A DNA stretch of 64,000 bases, from contig DATMBG010000037.1 of the NCBI GenBank assembly GCA_035559535.1, forward strand, positions 1 through 64,000. Direction: 5' to 3'. A program made the translations under genes and the position numbers. This document shows, one piece after another, positions 60,833 through 64,000 of this stretch. The number at the start of each line of letters is the position of its first letter. Position 1 is the first letter of the stretch. Source of the stretch: Candidatus Limnocylindrales bacterium. GTDB taxonomy: Bacteria > Moduliflexota > Moduliflexia > Moduliflexales > JAUQPW01. The notes beneath the pieces are model-generated. The model did not search any database. It was given only the letters and a program-made list of their open reading frames with translations, and was not told where the DNA came from.

Positions 60833-61123
60833 TTATTCTTTATTCGTAGCATCCTGATCCCTCCATTTGAGTCGTCCCCAAATCGCAAGGCATTCGTCCA
60901 CGATTTTTTCTATTGTTTCCTCACCTAACTCCAGGTAAGCCCGATGGGCACCTGCATAAAAGGGTCGTTTGAAAATGCGCATCAGATTCTTCTTATCAAA
61001 ACCCAATCGGGCAAATTCCTCGGCAAACACATAAGCCATATCCCAGGTAGCTTTGGGATTGGCTGGTAACTCTACACCTACCAACATGTTGGGATCGGTC
61101 GGATCCGGGTCATTGTAAGGCAT
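60833..61123 (-). CDS. Small conserved-looking protein between alpha and beta subunit genes
   Basis: 96 aa from the ATG at 61123; the frame runs 20 codons further but only through a repeat. Soluble, no signal peptide, no cysteine. The sequence has a Pro/Asp-rich start (MPYNDPDPTDPN) and a helical, mixed-charge remainder (WDMAYVFAEEFARLGFDKK, HRAYLELGEETIEKIVDECL). I do not recognise it. Its position inside the operon suggests an assembly factor or small subunit; it is not a heme-b gamma subunit. Confidence 0.7.
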   Translation of the reverse strand: MPYNDPDPTDPNMLVGVELPANPKATWDMAYVFAEEFARLGFDKKNLMRIFKRPFYAGAHRAYLELGEETIEKIVDECLAIWGRLKWRDQDATNKE

Positions 61124-61129
61124 AAATGG

Positions 61130-61200
61130 GGGAGTATGGGAGTGTAGGGACGGGAGGCCTCCCGCCCGTACTATGGAAGGCACCTACACTCCCATACCCC
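61130..61200. repeat. Nested hairpin between alpha gene and the 96-aa gene
   Basis: Outer arms GTATGGGAGTGTAGG and CCTACACTCCCATAC enclose the palindrome GGGAGGCCTCCC. It starts right after the alpha-subunit stop codon. Same sequence family as 60736-60807. Confidence 0.65.
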
Positions 61201-64000
61201 TTATTTTTTAATGTTTATTAATTCTCCAGCCAGATACCTCTGCATAAACTCATTCTCATTGTCCGGTGTAAAACCGGTGGTTGCAGGAAACCAGATTCCA
61301 ACTCCACCCATCCCACCATCCTCTGCCTTGGTGATGCGTACCAGGGTCTCTTTGGGAACGGTGTTTAAAGCATGGTTATCCGCTTCGCCGCCGAAGATAA
61401 AACCCATGAAAGTCTTTGCTTTATGAAAGAGGTTATCGGTCTGATGCATGGGCATGTGCCAGTTCCGGGTGATGGATTGCTGAGAGCCGTAGCGCAGATT
61501 GGCCTGATAGCCTGTGTTTTCAGAAAGGGCTCGACCATCCGGTCGAGTTTCATGGGCTTTAACGCTCTTTTCTGTGGCGATGAAAGGAGCGTGTTTCATC
61601 ATCACCACATTATAGGGATAGGCATGGTTGTACTTGACCCTCAACATGCACCGTGAGACGCGATAGAAGAACTCGTTGGGTTTGGCGCCTATGTAAGGTC
61701 GATCAGCCGGATTAGCATCCACATATACATAGTCTCCATCGTTGATACCCAAATCTCGAGCTGCCTGTGGATTGATGTGGAGTTGATGTTCTCCTACGGA
61801 TGGAGCGCGTTTATCCAGCCGATAGGGATCCCCAAAATTGGAATCATAAAGCATGTGCCAATCAACATTAGACCAACTACTGTGAACCCGGTGACGGGTC
61901 TTGGGGGTCAGGCAGTAAAACTGGAATCCCTTTTCCCAGAGGAAGTTTTTGGTCCCTTTAACTCGGCTCCAGGGCATTTTGATGTTACGGATAGTACGGT
62001 CATCCCAGTGCTCATCATCTATAGGAATGCCATAATCATCGGGCCGTATAAACGGATTGGAACTGACAATCACATTGGGCAGATAAGGCGTTGCTTCGGG
62101 TCCTTCACGGTGTACAATGAAGTTCTCTCCATATTCAATGGCTTCTGGAATATCGGAATAAGCATGGAGGCGGCCTGTATCCGTGTAAAAGGGTTCATTA
62201 TCATGGATCTGTTCGTAAAATGGGATGCGTGGATAAGTGCGGAATAACATCAACGCACCTCCCGGAGGGCCATATTTTCCGGCCATGATATCTTCCAGGT
62301 TATACCCTGCTGTGGTGGTCGACGAATCCAGTAACCGCTGGATGTAAACCTTACGTTTACCTTCGTATTCAAATTTAAAATAATCGGTAAACCGGGTATC
62401 CCCTGTTACTTTCGCCAGACTTTTGGCAATTCCTGCGATGATGGTCAGATCGTCTTTGCTATCGAATACCGGTGGGATGCCTCCTTTCCAGATTTGCAAA
62501 AACGGATTAGAGCAACTGGCCGTTATTTCCAGGTCTTCAAACTCCAGCCAGGAGTTAGCCGGTAAAGCCAGATCAGAATACTCGATGGAAGCGGTCATCT
62601 GGATGTCAATGGAGACGATCATCTCTACATTGGGATTGACGTTTTTGAGCATCTCGTAAACCCACTTGGCATTATTAATCAGATTGACGTTGGTAAACAA
62701 CATGGCTTTAGTAGGCGTGGGCATATGGGTTTGGCCCGTGAAATTTTTCCTTCCATACTTGGGAGTTTCTACAATCAGGGCCTTGTCTCCATGATTCCAG
62801 TAAGCCGGCTCTTCATCCTTGGTATAGGCATGGGCTTTAATATCTTTTCCATGGGCATTGGGATCCAGGTTGGGTTCAAAGGGATCTTCGGCTACCCAAC
62901 CTTTAAAACCGGGTCCGGTCCAGGGGGAGCCCTGAAACAGAGCGGCTTTATAATTCCCTGCCCAGGTATGGCAACCCGCTCCGGGTTTTCCTATATTCCC
63001 TGTCAACATAAGAGGCAAATAGGCTGCCCGGTTCATTTCGGTAGCATGGAACCAGTGGTTAATCCCTTCACCCTGATGAATGGCTACCGGCTTGAGGGTT
63101 GCAATGTCTTCGGCCAACTGCTCCACCAGGTTCCGGGGTGCGTGGGTAATCTCACAAACGGTATCAATATCATAGTCTTTGAGATGGATTTGATACAACG
63201 TCCAGAGCGTGGCCACTTCGACCTCTTTACCGTCTATTAACTTAATTTTAAACTCTCCTTCCAGGGCCGGATTGATGCCTTTCTTCTCAAGGGTCTCACC
63301 CACATCGTCCCGGGTGACTGCCCGGGGTTTGTTACCGGTAAGGTCCCACACCACAAAGTCACCCAGCTTTTCATGCTGTTCCTTCGTGAATCCCTGGATC
63401 TTCATGGAAGGTCCTTCCGGGGAAAGATCGCTTTGATAATTGGGAAAGACTTCGTGGGCCCGCAACCGTTTAAGCGTATCCTTACGAATCAGCAGGGGAA
63501 AATCGGTAAACTGTTTAACAAACTTCTCGTCATACTGCTTACGGTCTATCATCAGTTTCGTAACTCCCAACCAGAGCGCTGCATCGGTGGCAGGGCGAAT
63601 GGGAATCCAATAATCTGCTTTGGTAGACGGAGGCCCGTACTCGGGGGCAATCACCACAATTTTGGCCCCTCGTTCCATGCATTCAATAAACCAGTGGGAA
63701 TCGGTCAGCTTGTTCTCCACCAGATTTTTGCCGTCCATGATGATTAACTTCGAGAACCTCAGGTCATTAAAATCGCAGTCCGAAGCTTGAAGGCCATGCA
63801 CCCAGGGTTGACCAGGGGCCTGATCTCCGTGCCAGGTATAATTAGACCAGGTACGTCCGGCAAGGGCTTTATCAGGACCTACGCCGCGAATCTTTGCATC
63901 CAGCAGAGCAAGGGAATTACACAGACGATACATTCCATATTTGCCCATGACCCCCAACAAACCCATACCACCTCGCATTTTGATACAGCGGGTACCGGCT
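61201..64000 (-). CDS. nxrA: NXR/NAR-type nitrate/nitrite oxidoreductase, alpha subunit (5' end cut by window)
   Basis: At least 932 codons are present; the frame stays open to the window edge, so the N-terminal Tat signal and [4Fe-4S] site are missing. The likely Mo-ligand Asp lies in NYTWHGDQAPG. Other family text: ENKLTDSHWFIECMERGAKI, APEYGPPSTKADYWIPIRP and, at the end, FMQRYLAGELINIKK. This is a type II DMSO-reductase-family subunit, closest in my reading to the Nitrospira/anammox NXR and periplasmic nitrate reductase group. It converts nitrate and nitrite with the beta subunit encoded downstream. Substrate direction is inferred as nitrate reduction; not proven. Confidence 0.82.
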   Translation of the reverse strand, partial: AGTRCIKMRGGMGLLGVMGKYGMYRLCNSLALLDAKIRGVGPDKALAGRTWSNYTWHGDQAPGQPWVHGLQASDCDFNDLRFSKLIIMDGKNLVENKLTDSHWFIECMERGAKIVVIAPEYGPPSTKADYWIPIRPATDAALWLGVTKLMIDRKQYDEKFVKQFTDFPLLIRKDTLKRLRAHEVFPNYQSDLSPEGPSMKIQGFTKEQHEKLGDFVVWDLTGNKPRAVTRDDVGETLEKKGINPALEGEFKIKLIDGKEVEVATLWTLYQIHLKDYDIDTVCEITHAPRNLVEQLAEDIATLKPVAIHQGEGINHWFHATEMNRAAYLPLMLTGNIGKPGAGCHTWAGNYKAALFQGSPWTGPGFKGWVAEDPFEPNLDPNAHGKDIKAHAYTKDEEPAYWNHGDKALIVETPKYGRKNFTGQTHMPTPTKAMLFTNVNLINNAKWVYEMLKNVNPNVEMIVSIDIQMTASIEYSDLALPANSWLEFEDLEITASCSNPFLQIWKGGIPPVFDSKDDLTIIAGIAKSLAKVTGDTRFTDYFKFEYEGKRKVYIQRLLDSSTTTAGYNLEDIMAGKYGPPGGALMLFRTYPRIPFYEQIHDNEPFYTDTGRLHAYSDIPEAIEYGENFIVHREGPEATPYLPNVIVSSNPFIRPDDYGIPIDDEHWDDRTIRNIKMPWSRVKGTKNFLWEKGFQFYCLTPKTRHRVHSSWSNVDWHMLYDSNFGDPYRLDKRAPSVGEHQLHINPQAARDLGINDGDYVYVDANPADRPYIGAKPNEFFYRVSRCMLRVKYNHAYPYNVVMMKHAPFIATEKSVKAHETRPDGRALSENTGYQANLRYGSQQSITRNWHMPMHQTDNLFHKAKTFMGFIFGGEADNHALNTVPKETLVRITKAEDGGMGGVGIWFPATTGFTPDNENEFMQRYLAGELINIKK

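Noticed and set aside
60736-61200. CRISPR-like array from repeated GGGAGTATGGGAG units
   Set aside because: Units form two hairpins, not evenly spaced repeats with unique spacers, and no cas gene is near.

Overview
The window comes from a diderm (Gram-negative-type) bacterium of moderate G+C: it encodes a TonB-dependent receptor, ExbB/ExbD/TonB, an outer-membrane porin and several Tat- or Sec-exported enzymes. Its metabolism is anaerobic or facultative and nitrogen-oxide respiring. There is an NXR/NAR-type molybdoenzyme (cut by the right edge), a copper nitrite reductase, a clade II nitrous oxide reductase cluster, and a second Psr-like molybdoenzyme. Pyruvate is oxidised by both a PDH and a PFOR. 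I cannot name the phylum; the mix recalls deep-branching groups such as NC10, Rokubacteria, Tectomicrobia or Nitrospirota. No rRNA, tRNA, CRISPR array, insertion sequence or prophage was seen.

Layout. 0.2-7.2 kb: TauE-like exporter, single-domain response regulator, small secreted Cys-rich protein, helix-hairpin-helix protein, double-Usp, Nramp-like transporter, alpha/beta hydrolase. 7.9-13.2 kb: PDH E1alpha-E1beta-E2 followed without a gap by the two subunits of ADP-forming acyl-CoA synthetase (pyruvate to acetate plus ATP). 13.3-17.6 kb: hemerythrin, NnrS-like membrane protein, NirK with an extra cupredoxin domain, second hemerythrin. 17.7-20.3 kb: sigma-54 activator and its PAS kinase. 20.9-22.1 kb: radical SAM/SPASM protein. 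22.7-29.1 kb: PqqU/YncD-like receptor, PQQ dehydrogenase, ExbB, ExbD, TonB. 29.6-41.4 kb (minus): Psr-like molybdoenzyme, Fe-S subunit, NrfD subunit, TorD chaperone, multi-cluster ferredoxin, porin, PFOR. 42.6-45.4 kb: Tat amidohydrolase, cytochrome c, tandem PCP_red protein. 45.4-47.1 kb (minus): RACo-like ASKHA protein. 47.8-54.9 kb (minus): nos cluster in the order cytochrome c, Z, B-like, D, F, L, Y. 55.3-64 kb (minus): CopD-like protein, degenerate-zincin protein, third hemerythrin, TorD-like chaperone, NXR/NAR beta, a 96-aa protein, NXR/NAR alpha (partial).

Main discovery: a shared regulatory code links most of these operons. Ten sites match the sigma-54 -24/-12 promoter (TGG[C/T/A]AT...TTGC with exact GG-N10-GC spacing) and one more is weaker. 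At seven loci a pair of 17-bp imperfect palindromes (consensus near TGTCTTAAAATCTTACA) lies upstream. Their centres are always 57-58 bp apart and their polarity towards the main promoter is fixed; an eighth locus has one site. The promoters face PDH/acyl-CoA synthetase, the nos operon, the Psr-like/PFOR operon, the amidohydrolase operon, the RACo-like gene, the PqqU-like/quinoprotein operon, a small secreted protein, a response regulator, and the kinase/NtrC-type activator operon itself. I infer one autoregulated sigma-54 regulon joining pyruvate and organic-substrate oxidation to N2O reduction. The nirK and nitrate/nitrite oxidoreductase operons show no such sites. A second notable system is the apparent PQQ-scavenging locus, with importer, energiser and PQQ enzyme encoded together.
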